From Clostridia bacterium (lineage in GTDB: Bacteria > Bacillota > Clostridia > Oscillospirales > Acutalibacteraceae): 50,545 nt of DNA. Shown here one piece after another: positions 33,586 to 43,631 of this stretch. The stretch covers positions 1 through 50,545 of the forward strand of contig JAFRQM010000020.1 in the NCBI GenBank assembly GCA_017428625.1, given 5' to 3'. The position numbers and the translations under genes were made by a program. Every line of letters starts with the position of its first letter. Position 1 is the stretch's first letter. The notes beneath the pieces are model-generated. The model saw nothing but the letters and a program-made list of their open reading frames with translations, made no database searches and was not told the origin of the DNA.

Positions 33586-35262
33586 TTGACACAACAGGAT
33601 TATCAGGCGCTTGCGGAACTTCTGTTCCCGTCTGTTGACAAAACACCTCAATACTATGAAGAACTGTACCCCGAGCGCGGGTTAAAAGAAGGGGCTCGGG
33701 TTACCCGTTTTGCGCCTTCACCCACCGGCTACCTTCACATAGGCGGTCTTTTCGGCGCGCTTGTGGATGTGCTGACCGCGAAGGTTTCGGGCGGCGTATC
33801 ATATTTAAGAATAGAAGACACCGACAAAAAGCGTGAGATAGAAGACGGTGTTTCCGCCATAACAAACGGAATGCGTGCTTTCGGTGTGGAATTTGACGAA
33901 GGCGTAACCGGTTTCGGCACCGAAAAGGGCGCGTACGGCCCATACACGCAAAGCAGCCGCGTTGAGATTTATCAGACAGTCGCGAAATCGCTTGTGGAGC
34001 GAGGCCTTGCCTATCCGTGCTTCTGCACGGCGGATGAACTTTCGGCTCTGCGCGAAAAGCAGGAGGCGGACGGCGCGGCAATAACAGGCTATTTCGGAAA
34101 ATACGCGAAATGCAGAGATTTATCATTCAATGAAATAAAAGCGAATATAGAATCGGGCAAAAGCTGGGTGCTTCGCTTCCGTTCCGACGGCAGCGAAGAA
34201 AAACGAATCACCTTTGAAGATATGATAAGGGGCAGAATCGAAATGCCCGAAAACATCATTGACGAGGTGCTTCTCAAATCCGACGGCGTGCCCACCTACC
34301 ATTTTGCTCACGTGTGCGACGACCATTTTATGCGCACAACCCATGTCATCAGGGGTGAGGAATGGATTTCATCCGTTCCCAAACACATAGCGCTTTTTAA
34401 GGCGTGCGGTTTCAGAGTGCCCAAATATGCGCATACGCCGCAGGTTATGAAATTTGACGACGAAACGAGCGACAAGCGCAAACTTTCAAAGCGTAAGGAC
34501 CCCGAGGCCGCGGTCAGCTACTTTGTTGTTGAGGGCTTCCCGAAGGAGAGCCTTATTGAGTATCTGCTCACGCTCATAAGTTCCGGCTTTGAGGACTGGC
34601 GCAGGGCAAACCCCGGCGTGCCGGCGACGGATTACCCGTTCAACCTCAAAAAGATGAGTTCGAGCGGCTGCCTGTTTGACCTTGTTAAACTTACCGATGT
34701 GAGCAAAAATGTGATTTCGGCAATGAAAGCGGACGATGTCGCGGGAAGGGTAACGCAATGGGCAAAAGAATACTCGCCTGATTTTTATAATCTTATTGAG
34801 AAAAACCCCGGTTATCTCAGGGACGCGCTCAACATTGACCGTGAAAACCCGAAACCGAGAAAAGACATTTCAAAATGGAGCGAAGTGCCGGCGTATCTTG
34901 AATATTTTTATGATGAAATCTACACGCCCTGCTTTACGCTTCCGCAGAATATCGCCCCCGCCGACGCGAAGGCGGTGCTTGACGAATACATAAAGGTATT
35001 TGATGTCAATGATGACAAAGACACCTGGTTTTCAAAAATCAAAGGGCTTTGCGAACCTCTCGGCTTCACGCCGAATGTCAAAGAATACAAAGCAAACCCC
35101 GACGCGTTCAAAGGCCACGTGGGCGATGTTTCAACGGTAATAAGAATAGCCGTCACATCACGCAGCCAGACGCCCGACCTATGGTCTGTTATGAAAGTGC
35201 TCGGCACGGACAAAGTCAGGTCAAGACTTGAGAGCGCCGCGGCGTTTTACGGAAAGGAATGA
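33586..35262 (+). CDS. gltX: Glutamyl-tRNA synthetase
   Basis: A class I aminoacyl-tRNA synthetase of 558 residues. The HIGH-type motif is in [12 protein letters not shown] (44-54) and the KMSKS-type motif reads KRKLSKR (about 300). It charges tRNA-Glu with glutamate. It is about 70 residues longer than common bacterial GltX (about 485), with about 30 extra residues before the HIGH motif and a longer anticodon-binding region. The start is TTG, with GGGAGG 8 nt upstream. It overlaps or abuts glnS, so both Glu and Gln charging enzymes come from one transcript. Confidence 0.94.
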   Translation: MTQQDYQALAELLFPSVDKTPQYYEELYPERGLKEGARVTRFAPSPTGYLHIGGLFGALVDVLTAKVSGGVSYLRIEDTDKKREIEDGVSAITNGMRAFGVEFDEGVTGFGTEKGAYGPYTQSSRVEIYQTVAKSLVERGLAYPCFCTADELSALREKQEADGAAITGYFGKYAKCRDLSFNEIKANIESGKSWVLRFRSDGSEEKRITFEDMIRGRIEMPENIIDEVLLKSDGVPTYHFAHVCDDHFMRTTHVIRGEEWISSVPKHIALFKACGFRVPKYAHTPQVMKFDDETSDKRKLSKRKDPEAAVSYFVVEGFPKESLIEYLLTLISSGFEDWRRANPGVPATDYPFNLKKMSSSGCLFDLVKLTDVSKNVISAMKADDVAGRVTQWAKEYSPDFYNLIEKNPGYLRDALNIDRENPKPRKDISKWSEVPAYLEYFYDEIYTPCFTLPQNIAPADAKAVLDEYIKVFDVNDDKDTWFSKIKGLCEPLGFTPNVKEYKANPDAFKGHVGDVSTVIRIAVTSRSQTPDLWSVMKVLGTDKVRSRLESAAAFYGKE

Positions 35263-35267
35263 TTGCG

Positions 35268-36926
35268 ATGAGTTCACCGGTTATCGGTAAAAATTTTATA
35301 TGGGATTTTATTGACGAGGACCTTGAAAACGGAGTGAACTCCCGCGTGCAGACAAGATTCCCTCCCGAGCCCAACGGCTACCTGCACATCGGTCACGCCA
35401 AGGCTATATGCATTGACTTTATGACCGCAGAAAAATACGGCGGAATATGCAACCTGCGCCTTGATGACACAAACCCGTCAAAAGAAGATACCGAATATGT
35501 CGATGCGATCAAAGAGGATATTGAATGGCTCGGCTTTAAATGGAACAAATGCCTCTACGCTTCGGGTTATTTCGATTTTATATATGAGTGCGCAATAAAA
35601 CTCATCAAAGACGGTAAAGCGTATGTCTGCGACCTCAACGCCGATGAAATACGCGAATACAGGGGCACATTAACCGAGCCCGGCAGAAACAGCCCTTACC
35701 GCGACAGAAGCGTTGAAGAGAATCTCGACCTCTTCCGCCGTATGACCGAAGGCGAATTCGCAAACGGCGAAAAGACCCTGAGAGCCAAAATCGATATGGC
35801 GTCGCCGAATATTAATATGCGCGACCCGGTTATTTACAGAATAAGCCACACCGAACATCATCAGTTGGGCGACAAATGGTGCGTTTACCCGATGTATGAC
35901 TTCGCGCACCCGCTCTCAGACGCGGCTGAGGGAGTAACTTACTCGCTGTGCTCGCTGGAATTTGAGAATCACAGACCGCTTTACAACTGGTTTATTGAAA
36001 ACATCGGCTTTGAGGAGCCGCCCCGTCAGATAGAGTTTGCCCGCCTTAACATAAACTACTGCGTCACAAGCAAACGTAAACTGCTCACACTGGTTGAAAA
36101 AGGCATTGTTTCAGGCTGGGACGACCCGCGTATGATTACGCTTTGCGGACTGCGAAGAAGGGGTTACCCCGCAAATGCCGTGAAAGATTTTGTTGTGCGC
36201 GCGGGCGTTGCCAAAGCAGACAGCATTGTTGATTTCGGCCTGCTTGAAGCCTGCTGCCGCGACGCGCTCAATGAATCCGCGCCGAGGGCGATGGCTGTTC
36301 TGCGCCCGCTCAAAGTCATTATTGACAACTATCCCGACGGGCAGGTTGAGGAAATCGAAGTTGACATTCACCCCGACAGACCCGAACTCGGCAAAAGAAC
36401 GGTTAAATTCTCAAAAGAGATTTATGTTGAGCGCGACGACTTTATGGCGGAGCCGGTCAAAAAGTATTTTCGCCTTTACCCCGGCAACGAAGTCAGGCTC
36501 AAAAGCGCTTATTACATAACCTGCACGGGTTATGAAACGGATGAGAACGGCGAAGTTGCCTGCCTGCACTGCACCTACGACCCCGCCACAAAGGGCGGCG
36601 ACTCGCCCGACGGCAGAAAGGTCAGGGGCACCCTTCACTGGGTGAGCGCGGCAGACAGCGTCAACTGTGAAATCCGCCTTTACGACCGCCTTTTCAATGT
36701 TGAAAACCCGTCTGAGAACGGCGGCGACGCTTATCTCAGCCACATTAACCCGGACTCGCTCACCGTTATTGAAGGCTGCCTTGCGGAAGGCGGGCTCGCA
36801 AACGCAAAGCCGGGCGACACATTCCAGTTTATGCGTCAGGGCTACTTCTGCGCCGACAAAGATTCTGCACCCGGCAAACCCATATTCAACCGCACGGTTG
36901 CGCTCAATTCATCCTGGGGCAAATAA
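35268..36926 (+). CDS. glnS: Glutaminyl-tRNA synthetase
   Basis: [15 protein letters not shown] (HIGH at about 40-43), the tRNA/ATP region LRLDDTNP, and VTSKRKL (KMSKS-type, about 266) mark GlnRS. The C-terminal two-barrel anticodon domain is complete (552 residues). Direct tRNA-Gln charging is less common in Bacillota, many of which use GatCAB transamidation, so this gene hints at past transfer. I chose the ATG at 35268 with AAAGGA 9 nt upstream; an ATG at 35259 lies on top of the RBS. Confidence 0.95.
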   Translation: MSSPVIGKNFIWDFIDEDLENGVNSRVQTRFPPEPNGYLHIGHAKAICIDFMTAEKYGGICNLRLDDTNPSKEDTEYVDAIKEDIEWLGFKWNKCLYASGYFDFIYECAIKLIKDGKAYVCDLNADEIREYRGTLTEPGRNSPYRDRSVEENLDLFRRMTEGEFANGEKTLRAKIDMASPNINMRDPVIYRISHTEHHQLGDKWCVYPMYDFAHPLSDAAEGVTYSLCSLEFENHRPLYNWFIENIGFEEPPRQIEFARLNINYCVTSKRKLLTLVEKGIVSGWDDPRMITLCGLRRRGYPANAVKDFVVRAGVAKADSIVDFGLLEACCRDALNESAPRAMAVLRPLKVIIDNYPDGQVEEIEVDIHPDRPELGKRTVKFSKEIYVERDDFMAEPVKKYFRLYPGNEVRLKSAYYITCTGYETDENGEVACLHCTYDPATKGGDSPDGRKVRGTLHWVSAADSVNCEIRLYDRLFNVENPSENGGDAYLSHINPDSLTVIEGCLAEGGLANAKPGDTFQFMRQGYFCADKDSAPGKPIFNRTVALNSSWGK

Positions 36927-36943
36927 CAGAAAGGAAGACAGTT

Positions 36944-37579
36944 ATGAATTTGGTTTACAGAATAGTGCACGCGCTGCTCGCGGCGGCGGTATTTCCCGCG
37001 GTAATCTTTCTTCAGTTATTTTATATGGAGGTTTCGCCTAATTTTATCGACTACGGCGTGAGCCTTGAGTTCAGCCTCTACCAGATTTTCGACCTTTTCG
37101 GCGGCGGCGGGAAAACGAGTTCTCTGCGCAGCGCCTTCTCAAAAGAAAGCCTCTCAAACATCTGGAGCGTGTTCGCCGGCTCACACGCAAGCCTTGTGCT
37201 TATGGTTGCGAGCGGAGTTATCACCCTGGAGCTCACTGTTTTTGTTATTGTTGCCTGCATAGTGAAGGGCAACCGCAAAGTTCTTCTTTCGGCGAGTTCG
37301 GCGGGCTTGGTAACTTCAATTCTTTTCAAAGTTTTTTCGGCGCAGGTTTGCAGAACCGTTACCGCGGGCGAAGTTGACATAGTAAAGATTTTTTCACAGT
37401 CTTTTGTAGCGGGCTTTCTCGGCGACCTGATAAGCGTTGACACGCTGCGTATAGGCGCGTTTTCAAACGCCGTGCTTATTCTCTTTATATGTATGGTTAT
37501 CTGGAGCGTAATCTATATTGTTACCGATATAGGTCTTGAAGAGGAAAAACCCGCGGCTCCCGCAAAGAAGAAAAAATAA
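36944..37579 (+). CDS. Small polytopic membrane protein of unknown function
   Basis: The 211 residues have an N-terminal TM helix (about 5-27), a polar stretch (about 30-80), TM helices at about 83-106, 115-135 and 175-197, and a charged C-terminus (EEEKPAAPAKKKK). No family is recognised. It lies 17 bp after glnS with an AGAAAGGAAG RBS, so it may be read from the gltX promoter. The consensus rpsF promoter follows it. The lysine/alanine tail is typical of clostridial membrane proteins and gives no functional hint. Confidence 0.75.
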   Translation: MNLVYRIVHALLAAAVFPAVIFLQLFYMEVSPNFIDYGVSLEFSLYQIFDLFGGGGKTSSLRSAFSKESLSNIWSVFAGSHASLVLMVASGVITLELTVFVIVACIVKGNRKVLLSASSAGLVTSILFKVFSAQVCRTVTAGEVDIVKIFSQSFVAGFLGDLISVDTLRIGAFSNAVLILFICMVIWSVIYIVTDIGLEEEKPAAPAKKKK

Positions 37580-37619
37580 TACACTAAAAGTATCTTTTAT
37601 AAGAAATATATAAAAATAC

Positions 37620-37648
37620 TTGACAATATTTGTTAACACTGCTATAAT
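37620..37648 (+). promoter_or_regulatory. Consensus promoter of rpsF-ssb-rpsR
   Basis: TTGACA (37620-37625), 17-bp spacer, TATAAT (37643-37648): a perfect match to consensus, as expected for a ribosomal protein operon. Confidence 0.92.
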
Positions 37649-37659
37649 GCGGAATTACT

Positions 37660-37765
37660 GAAAGTGCGCCCCGCACAGTTCCGGCGCATTTCGCAGGAAT
37701 CTTTAAATTTATCAATAAAGATCCTTGCCGCTTCACACGGAGCGGCCAAAAGACCAGAAGGAGGT
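37660..37765 (+). promoter_or_regulatory. Structured rpsF leader, candidate S6:S18 autoregulatory RNA
   Basis: The roughly 115-nt leader folds into three successive hairpins: TGCGCC/GGCGCA (37665-37688), AGGA-TCTTTA/TAAAGATCCT (about 37694-37725) and GCCGCT/AGCGGC (37727-37746) with a CACACGG loop. The RBS AGAAGGAGGTG follows at about 37754. An S6:S18-binding leader is known in this position in many Bacillota. That it is the same motif here is inference. Confidence 0.5.
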
Positions 37766-37773
37766 GCTTTTAA

Positions 37774-38058
37774 ATGGCAGCAAACAGCTACGAGACCACA
37801 ATGGTTTTCTCTGTTAAGAACGGTGACGAAGCAGCTATCGCTCTCAAAGAGAAATTCCAGAAGATGATCGAGGACGCAGCCACACTTGAAAGTATTGATG
37901 AATGGGGAAAGCGCAAGCTTGCCTATCTCATCAACTACGAGGCTGAAGGTTACTATGTAATCTACACCTACACGGCTGAGACCGATTTTCCGGCTGAGCT
38001 TGAGCGTGTTGCGAACATCACAGACGGTGTTCTGCGTTCGCTCAACATCAGAAAGTAA
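37774..38058 (+). CDS. rpsF: 30S ribosomal protein S6
   Basis: The 94 residues match the S6 fold, with YETTMVFSVK at the start, WGKRKLAYLINYEAEGYYVIY in the middle and LNIRK at the end. S6 pairs with S18 on the 30S platform. First gene of the conserved rpsF-ssb-rpsR order; the strong RBS AAGGAGG and consensus promoter fit high expression. Confidence 0.97.
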   Translation: MAANSYETTMVFSVKNGDEAAIALKEKFQKMIEDAATLESIDEWGKRKLAYLINYEAEGYYVIYTYTAETDFPAELERVANITDGVLRSLNIRK

Positions 38059-38070
38059 GGGGGATATGTA

Positions 38071-38511
38071 ATGCTTAACTGTGCAGTAATAATGGGCAGA
38101 CTGGCTGCAGATCCCGAACTCAGAACCACAGGCACAGGCAGAAGCGTAACTTCTTTTTCAGTTGCTGTTGACCGCGCATACGTCCGTCAGGGTGAAGAGC
38201 GTCAGACAGACTGGATTGACTGCGTTGTATGGGGTCAGACCGCGGAATTTGTTACAAAATATTTCCGCAAAGGCTCAATGATAGCGGTTCAGGGTCACAT
38301 ACAGACCAGAAGTTATGACGACAAGAACGGCAACCGCCGCAAAGCGGTTGAACTTGTTGCCGACAGCGTAAGTTTCTGCGGTTCAAGAAACGAAGGCTCA
38401 AACCCCGTTGAAGAAAATGTCAGGGCGGCTGTTCAGCCCGCTCCCTCATATTCGACGGGCAACACAGACGACTTCAAAGAAATTCCCACGGAGGACGACC
38501 TTCCTTTCTGA
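38071..38511 (+). CDS. ssb: Single-stranded DNA-binding protein
   Basis: The 146 residues have an OB-fold (about 1-105; MLNCAVIMGRLAADPELRTTGTGRSVTSFSVAVDR, then WIDCVVWGQTAEFVTKYFRKGSMIAVQG). A flexible linker leads to the acidic, partner-binding tip EDDLPF typical of SSB. It protects single-stranded DNA and recruits replication and repair proteins. It lies 12 bp after rpsF, in the conserved S6-SSB-S18 operon. Confidence 0.97.
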   Translation: MLNCAVIMGRLAADPELRTTGTGRSVTSFSVAVDRAYVRQGEERQTDWIDCVVWGQTAEFVTKYFRKGSMIAVQGHIQTRSYDDKNGNRRKAVELVADSVSFCGSRNEGSNPVEENVRAAVQPAPSYSTGNTDDFKEIPTEDDLPF

Positions 38512-38552
38512 TTGACCGTCCCCGCTTCATTTTGTGAAAGGAGAAAACTGTT

Positions 38553-38798
38553 ATGGCATACGATAAGGCAGACAGAAAGCCCATGAGAAAAGGGCACAAA
38601 AAGGTTTGCTCATTCTGCGTTGACAAGGTTGAATTTATCGATTATAAAGATATAGACAAGCTCCGCAAATACACATCGGAAAGGGCTAAAATCCTTCCCC
38701 GCCGTGTAACGGGCACCTGCGCCGCTCATCAGAGAGAGCTCACAACAGCTATTAAGCGCGCTCGTCACCTTGCTCTGCTTCCCTACACAGCAGACTGA
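38553..38798 (+). CDS. rpsR: 30S ribosomal protein S18
   Basis: The 81 residues match S18: [63 protein letters not shown]21, C24 and C58 with H61 resemble the zinc-binding (C+) form of S18. It binds S6 on the 30S platform. Last gene of the operon, before a strong terminator. Confidence 0.97.
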   Translation: MAYDKADRKPMRKGHKKVCSFCVDKVEFIDYKDIDKLRKYTSERAKILPRRVTGTCAAHQRELTTAIKRARHLALLPYTAD

Positions 38799-38810
38799 TT
38801 TAAAAACGAA

Positions 38811-38844
38811 AACCCGCAGATAACATCTGCGGGTTATTTTTTTT
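38811..38844. terminator. Strong terminator after rpsR
   Basis: Perfect 11-bp stem AACCCGCAGAT/ATCTGCGGGTT with an AAC loop and a run of eight Ts. It also has a T-rich side on the minus strand for the arg operon's last gene. Confidence 0.93.
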
Positions 38845-38859
38845 GTTTTTTTTTGTTTT

Positions 38860-39360
38860 TCAATTGCCGCTGCCTGTGGAGGCTGACGCTGCCGCCTGCG
38901 CGTCCATAACCGCGTCTATTGCGAGAACCACGGCAAGAGCGTAAACCTCGTCAATGCCGTCTGCTATATCAAGTTCGAACGTGTCACCCCAGGTCATCCA
39001 CTTTTTGTGTATGCTTATAATGGGTGTGCCGTCTTTTTCAACAACATAGTCGTGCGCCATAAATTCGCCTTTGACTTCCCAGCCGGGGCCGTTGACAATA
39101 TATTTCGGCTTGAGAAAAGTGATTTTCTTTACGATTTCGGCAACTTCCTCGCCGTTTATCTCAACAAAAAATCTCGGCAGAAGAGTGAGCACTTTCTGGC
39201 GGACAAAGGCGAGTTCTTCGCCCTGAGTGTTGCTTATGTGCAGTTTTTTGCCGAGTGTGAACACTTCGCCCTCAACAAAATATTTGTCAAATCCGCTTTC
39301 GTCTTTGATTGAGGATTTGTCTTTCCACGAAAAGACTTTCTGCTTCATATAAAGTTTCAT
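38860..39360 (-). CDS. LURP-one-related/Tubby-C2-like protein (YxjI family)
   Basis: The 166 residues have the LURP-one pattern of short beta strands (MKLYMKQKVFSWKDKSSIKDE, YFVEGEVFTLGKKLHISN, LAFVRQKVLTLLPRFFVEI, WGDTFELDI) that builds a Tubby/scramblase-like barrel around one hydrophobic helix (about 139-154). There is no signal peptide. Function in bacteria is unknown; lipid binding is possible by analogy. It starts 15 bp after argD and is probably read at the end of the arg transcript by chance of position. Confidence 0.85.
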   Translation of the reverse strand: MKLYMKQKVFSWKDKSSIKDESGFDKYFVEGEVFTLGKKLHISNTQGEELAFVRQKVLTLLPRFFVEINGEEVAEIVKKITFLKPKYIVNGPGWEVKGEFMAHDYVVEKDGTPIISIHKKWMTWGDTFELDIADGIDEVYALAVVLAIDAVMDAQAAASASTGSGN

Positions 39361-39375
39361 TTTATTTTCCTTTCA

Positions 39376-40545
39376 TCAGCACTTCGCGAGCGCTTCTTTA
39401 AGAACCTCAATGCCTTTGGCGAGCAGGTCGTCGGGAATATTCAGGGCGGGAAGAAGACGGATTTTCTCTTTGGCTCCGAGCACGAGAACGCCGTTTTGCA
39501 TACACTCTTCGATTATTTCCGCTTTGGGGCGCACGGGCTTTATGCCGAGCATAAGCCCCATACCGCTTATATCTTCAACGCCTTTCGCGTTTTTAAGCTG
39601 AGATATGATATATTCTGATTTTTTCTTAACTCCGTCAAGAAGGGCAGTGTCGATTCTGCTTAAAATACTGCACGCTCCCGCGCAGGCGGCGGGATTTCCG
39701 CCGAAGGTTGAGCCGTGAGAGCCGGGCGTGAGAATGTCAGCCGTTTTTTCGCCGAAAACGCAGGCGCCTATCGGCAGCCCTCCGCCCAGACCTTTAGCGG
39801 TTGTGAAAATGTCGGGCCTGAAGCCGTAGTTCATATACGCGTAAAGTTCGCCCGTTCTTCCGTTGCCTGTCTGCACCTCGTCGGTTATGACAAGCAGGTT
39901 TTTCTCTTTTGCGATTGCAAGAACAAGGCTTACAAACTCCTTTGAAAGCGGGTAAACGCCGCCCTCACCCTGAACGGGCTCCATCATTACGGCGCAGCAT
40001 TTGTTTTCATCCGCAAGCCTTTCAACATCGGCGGCATCGTGCGCGTCGGCATAGACAAAGCCTTCCGTAAAGGGCCCGAAATCGGTGTGATAACCGTCCT
40101 GCCCCGTTGCCGCAAGGGTAGTCACCGTTCTGCCGTGAAAACTGTTTTTAAGCGTGATTATTGTTGAATAACCCTCGCCCTTGTTGACAAGCCCCCATTT
40201 TCGGGCGGCTTTTATTGCGCACTCGTTTGCCTCCGCACCGGAGTTGCCGAAAAAGACCTTCGACATACCCGTTTTTTCGCAGAGCATTTCGGCAAGGCGC
40301 GCGCAGGGCTCAGTAAAATAGAGATTCGAGGCGTGCGGTATGGCGTCAAGCTGCGCTTCAACCGCCTTTTTCCACTCATCGTCGCCCACGCCGAAAATGT
40401 TAACGGCAATGCCCGTGCCGAGGTCAATATATTCTTTGCCGTTTTCATCATAAACGAGCGAGCCTTTGCCCTTTACAAGAGCAAGGTCAAAGCGCCCGTA
40501 TGTGCCGGCGATGTATTTTTTATCTGTTTGTTTTATATTCATCAT
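39376..40545 (-). CDS. argD: Acetylornithine aminotransferase
   Basis: A class III PLP aminotransferase of 389 residues with DEVQTGNGRTG (cofactor Asp) and TTAKGLGGGLPIG (PLP lysine at about 244). GNSGAEANE and SFHGRT help bind PLP. It makes N-acetylornithine from N-acetylglutamate semialdehyde in arginine synthesis. Fourth gene of argC-argJ-argB-argD; its start overlaps the end of argB by 4 bp. Confidence 0.94.
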   Translation of the reverse strand: MMNIKQTDKKYIAGTYGRFDLALVKGKGSLVYDENGKEYIDLGTGIAVNIFGVGDDEWKKAVEAQLDAIPHASNLYFTEPCARLAEMLCEKTGMSKVFFGNSGAEANECAIKAARKWGLVNKGEGYSTIITLKNSFHGRTVTTLAATGQDGYHTDFGPFTEGFVYADAHDAADVERLADENKCCAVMMEPVQGEGGVYPLSKEFVSLVLAIAKEKNLLVITDEVQTGNGRTGELYAYMNYGFRPDIFTTAKGLGGGLPIGACVFGEKTADILTPGSHGSTFGGNPAACAGACSILSRIDTALLDGVKKKSEYIISQLKNAKGVEDISGMGLMLGIKPVRPKAEIIEECMQNGVLVLGAKEKIRLLPALNIPDDLLAKGIEVLKEALAKC

Positions 40546-41408
40546 ACAGCCCCCGTGAACATTGTGCCTATGCCGGCGCTTGTGAACATTTCAATCAGTA
40601 TGGAGTGCGGGATTCTGCCGTCGATTATAAACACTTTTTTGACGCCGCGGCGGATAGCCTCTGTGCAGCACTCAACTTTGGGAATCATACCGCCCGCTAT
40701 TATGCCTTCTTCCATAAGGCGGGGCGTGTCGCTGACGCAGATTTCGGTTATAAGCGTGCTTTCATCGTTTTTGTCGCGCAGAATGCCCGCTATATCCGTG
40801 AGTGAAATAAAACATTCCGCTCCGAGAGCGCCCGCTATGCCCGCGGCAGCCGTGTCGGCGTTGATATTATAAACGTTGCCTTCGTTGTCGCAGCCGACGG
40901 TTGAAATAACGGGAATATAGCCGTTCTCAAGTATTCCCTCTACGATTTCGGGGTTGATGTTTGTGATTTCACCTACGAAGCCGAGCCGCTCGTCGAGTTT
41001 TTTAGCTTCAATCAGATGACCGTCAAGGCCGCACACGCCTATGGCTTTGCCGCCTTTTATCTGCAGGAGATTTACGAGGTTTTTGTTGATTTTGCCAGCG
41101 AGCACCATCTGCGCCATTTCGGCTGTTTCGGCGTCTGTGACGCGCAAACCGTCAACAAACTCCGTCTTTTTGCCGACTTTGTTAAGCAGTTCGGTAATTT
41201 CGGGACCGCCGCCGTGAACGAGAACTGCTTTTACACCTACAAGCGAGAGCAGAATAACATCGCTCATAACGGCGTCGCGCAGTTCGTCGTTAATCATGGC
41301 GTTGCCGCCGTATTTTATAACAACTGTTTTGTTTGAGTAACTTTTGATGTAGGGCAGGGCGTGAACAAGAATTTCAGCCCGCAGTTCGTTCGGAATTTTT
41401 TCTTTCAT
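40542..41408 (-). CDS. argB: Acetylglutamate kinase
   Basis: An amino acid kinase-fold protein of 288 residues with KYGGNAM (ATP site, about 25-31), LVHGGGPEI (about 62-70) and GGMIPK (about 232-237) typical of ArgB. It phosphorylates N-acetylglutamate. The N-terminal helix (about 1-20) is of the type found in arginine-inhibited, hexameric enzymes, so feedback control is plausible. It lies 19 bp after argJ and overlaps argD. Confidence 0.95.
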   Translation of the reverse strand: MKEKIPNELRAEILVHALPYIKSYSNKTVVIKYGGNAMINDELRDAVMSDVILLSLVGVKAVLVHGGGPEITELLNKVGKKTEFVDGLRVTDAETAEMAQMVLAGKINKNLVNLLQIKGGKAIGVCGLDGHLIEAKKLDERLGFVGEITNINPEIVEGILENGYIPVISTVGCDNEGNVYNINADTAAAGIAGALGAECFISLTDIAGILRDKNDESTLITEICVSDTPRLMEEGIIAGGMIPKVECCTEAIRRGVKKVFIIDGRIPHSILIEMFTSAGIGTMFTGAV

Positions 41409-41427
41409 TTTTTTTAATACCTTAACC

Positions 41428-42639
41428 TTATGTTCTGTAATCGCCGTTTATTCTGACATAGTCGTAAGTCAGGTCGCAGCCCCAGGCGGTCGCTTTGCTT
41501 TCGCCCGATTTGAGATTTATGTTTATTTTTATTTCTTTTTCAACAAGAATTTCTTTCGCTTTTTCTTCGCTGAAATCAATGCCGGCTCCGTTTACGCAAA
41601 CTGTTATTGCGCCTGCCGCCGATTCAAATTCAACATCGATTTTCGCGACATCAACATCGGCTCCGCTGTAACCTATGGCGCACAGCACTCTGCCCCAGTT
41701 TGCGTCAGCACCGAACATTGCCGCTTTGAGGAGCGATGAGCAGATGACTGATTTTGCGACGGTTTTCGCCGTTTCGTCATCCTTCGCGCCGCGCACATTG
41801 CATTCGAGCAGTTTTGTAGCGCCCTCGCCGTCGCCGGCTATCAGCCTGCAAAGGTGAACCGTAACCGCGCCCAGCGCCTCGCAGAAAGCGTCAAACGCCG
41901 CGCCCTGTGCTGTTATTTTCGCGTTGCCCGCCATACCGTTTGCCATAACGCAGACCATATCGTTTGTGGAGGTGTCACCGTCAACGCTTACCATATTGAA
42001 TGATGTTTCAACATCCGCGCTCAGCGCCTTCTGAAGCATATCGGGTGAAATTGCGCAGTCTGTTGTGACAAAAACAAGCATTGTCGCCATATTCGGGTGA
42101 ATCATGCCCGAACCCTTCGCAATGCCGCCGATTTTACATTCAACCCCGTCTATGTCAAAACTGAACGAAATCTGCTTTTCTACCGTGTCGGTGGTCATAA
42201 TGCCTTCAGCCGCGGCGCTGCCGTGGTTGCCCAGACCGTTCACAAGCGTGTCCATACCGTAGGCTATGGGCGCTATGTCAAGCGGCTGACCGATAACGCC
42301 CGTTGACGCCACGACAACATCTTTTTCGCTTATCCCGAGTTCTTTCGAACACAGTTCGCACATCTGAAGCGCTATCTCTCTGCCGTTGGCGTTGCAGGTG
42401 TTCGCGTTGCCGCTGTTGCAGATAACCGCTTGGGCGTAACCGTCCGAAATGTTCTGCTTTGTGACCTCAAGGGGAGCGCCCTTGACAAGATTTTTTGTGT
42501 AAACGCAGGCTGTTGCCGCGCGTTTTTCGCTGAATATCAGGGCTAAATCCCTTTTGCCCTTGTTCTTTCTTATTCCGCAGTGAATACCGTTTGCCGTAAA
42601 TCCTTTTGCGGCGCAGATGCCGCCTTTAATCTGTTTCAT
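41428..42639 (-). CDS. argJ: Bifunctional ornithine acetyltransferase/N-acetylglutamate synthase
   Basis: The 403 residues contain the self-cleavage site KGSGMIHPNMATML; the new N-terminal nucleophile of the beta chain would be T186. The protein recycles the acetyl group from acetylornithine to glutamate and may also use acetyl-CoA. Its presence means that no separate argA or argE is needed. Second gene of the arg operon, 21 bp after argC. Confidence 0.95.
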   Translation of the reverse strand: MKQIKGGICAAKGFTANGIHCGIRKNKGKRDLALIFSEKRAATACVYTKNLVKGAPLEVTKQNISDGYAQAVICNSGNANTCNANGREIALQMCELCSKELGISEKDVVVASTGVIGQPLDIAPIAYGMDTLVNGLGNHGSAAAEGIMTTDTVEKQISFSFDIDGVECKIGGIAKGSGMIHPNMATMLVFVTTDCAISPDMLQKALSADVETSFNMVSVDGDTSTNDMVCVMANGMAGNAKITAQGAAFDAFCEALGAVTVHLCRLIAGDGEGATKLLECNVRGAKDDETAKTVAKSVICSSLLKAAMFGADANWGRVLCAIGYSGADVDVAKIDVEFESAAGAITVCVNGAGIDFSEEKAKEILVEKEIKININLKSGESKATAWGCDLTYDYVRINGDYRT

Positions 42640-42660
42640 ATTTTTATTCCTTTCGGGTTG

Positions 42661-43596
42661 TTACTCAAGGTCAAGCCCTGTTTTACGGTCGCAGCCGAGA
42701 ATAATATTCAGACACTCGACCGCCGCGCCCGAAGCGCCTTTGCCGAGGTTGTCATATCTTGCAATAAGAAGAATCCTCTCTTCGTTGCCCTGCACGAAAA
42801 TTTCCATATTGTCTTTAAATGACAGAGCGTTCGAGCAGATGAAACCGTCCTCGCCGATGTTCTCTTTGTATTTTACAATACCTTCATTATATACGGTTTT
42901 GTATGTTGCTTTAATGTCATTTACAGTTTTTCCTTCGCATAAATCCTTTGCGAAAACGGGAACCGTCACACACATTCCGCTGTAAAAATCGGCGACTATA
43001 GGGCAGAAAACGGGAGCGTTTTCAATGCCGCTGACGGCAACCATCTCTTTGAGATGCTTGTGCTGCTGTGTAAGCCCGTATTGACGGGGCGATGAAAGAG
43101 CGGCATTTCTGTTTTCATCTTCATACTGCGCTATCATCTTTTTGCCGCCGCCGCTGTAGCCGGTTACCGAATGGCAGGTGAGCAGGGCGCTTTTCGGAAT
43201 TATTCCCGCCCTGACAAGAGGGTGAACAAGCGCTATAAAACCGCTCGCGTGGCAACCGGGAACGGCGATTCTTTTACCGTTTTGTATTTTGTTTAAGAAG
43301 TCCCCGCCGAGTTCGGGAAAACCGTATGCCCAGCCGGGAGCCGTTCTGTGCGCCGTTGAGGTGTCGAGCAGCCTGACATCGGGGTTTTCAACAAGCGAAA
43401 CGGCTTCAACCGCCGCCGCGTCGGGGAGGCACAGAAAAGCGGCGTCACAGTTGTTGAGCGCCTGTTTTCTCGCCTGCAGGTCTTTTCGCTGCTCTTTGGG
43501 CAGAGTTATGAGTTCAATGTCGCCGCGGCGCGAGAGCCTTTCAACAATTCTCAGCCCCGTAGTGCCTGCCGAACCGTCTATAAAAACTTTTGACAA
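42661..43596 (-). CDS. argC: N-acetyl-gamma-glutamyl-phosphate reductase (short, type 2)
   Basis: The 311 residues have the NADP-binding GSAGTTGLR (8-16) and the active-site cysteine in VPGCHASG (C115). The length and sequence fit the short type 2 ArgC. It reduces acetylglutamyl phosphate to the semialdehyde. The start is TTG with GGAGTGAT upstream. First gene of argCJBD, driven by the promoter at 43632-43660 with an overlapping ArgR-type site. Confidence 0.94.
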   Translation of the reverse strand: MSKVFIDGSAGTTGLRIVERLSRRGDIELITLPKEQRKDLQARKQALNNCDAAFLCLPDAAAVEAVSLVENPDVRLLDTSTAHRTAPGWAYGFPELGGDFLNKIQNGKRIAVPGCHASGFIALVHPLVRAGIIPKSALLTCHSVTGYSGGGKKMIAQYEDENRNAALSSPRQYGLTQQHKHLKEMVAVSGIENAPVFCPIVADFYSGMCVTVPVFAKDLCEGKTVNDIKATYKTVYNEGIVKYKENIGEDGFICSNALSFKDNMEIFVQGNEERILLIARYDNLGKGASGAAVECLNIILGCDRKTGLDLE

Positions 43597-43631
43597 GGTG
43601 ATATCACTCCATAATATAAAAACTGTGCATA

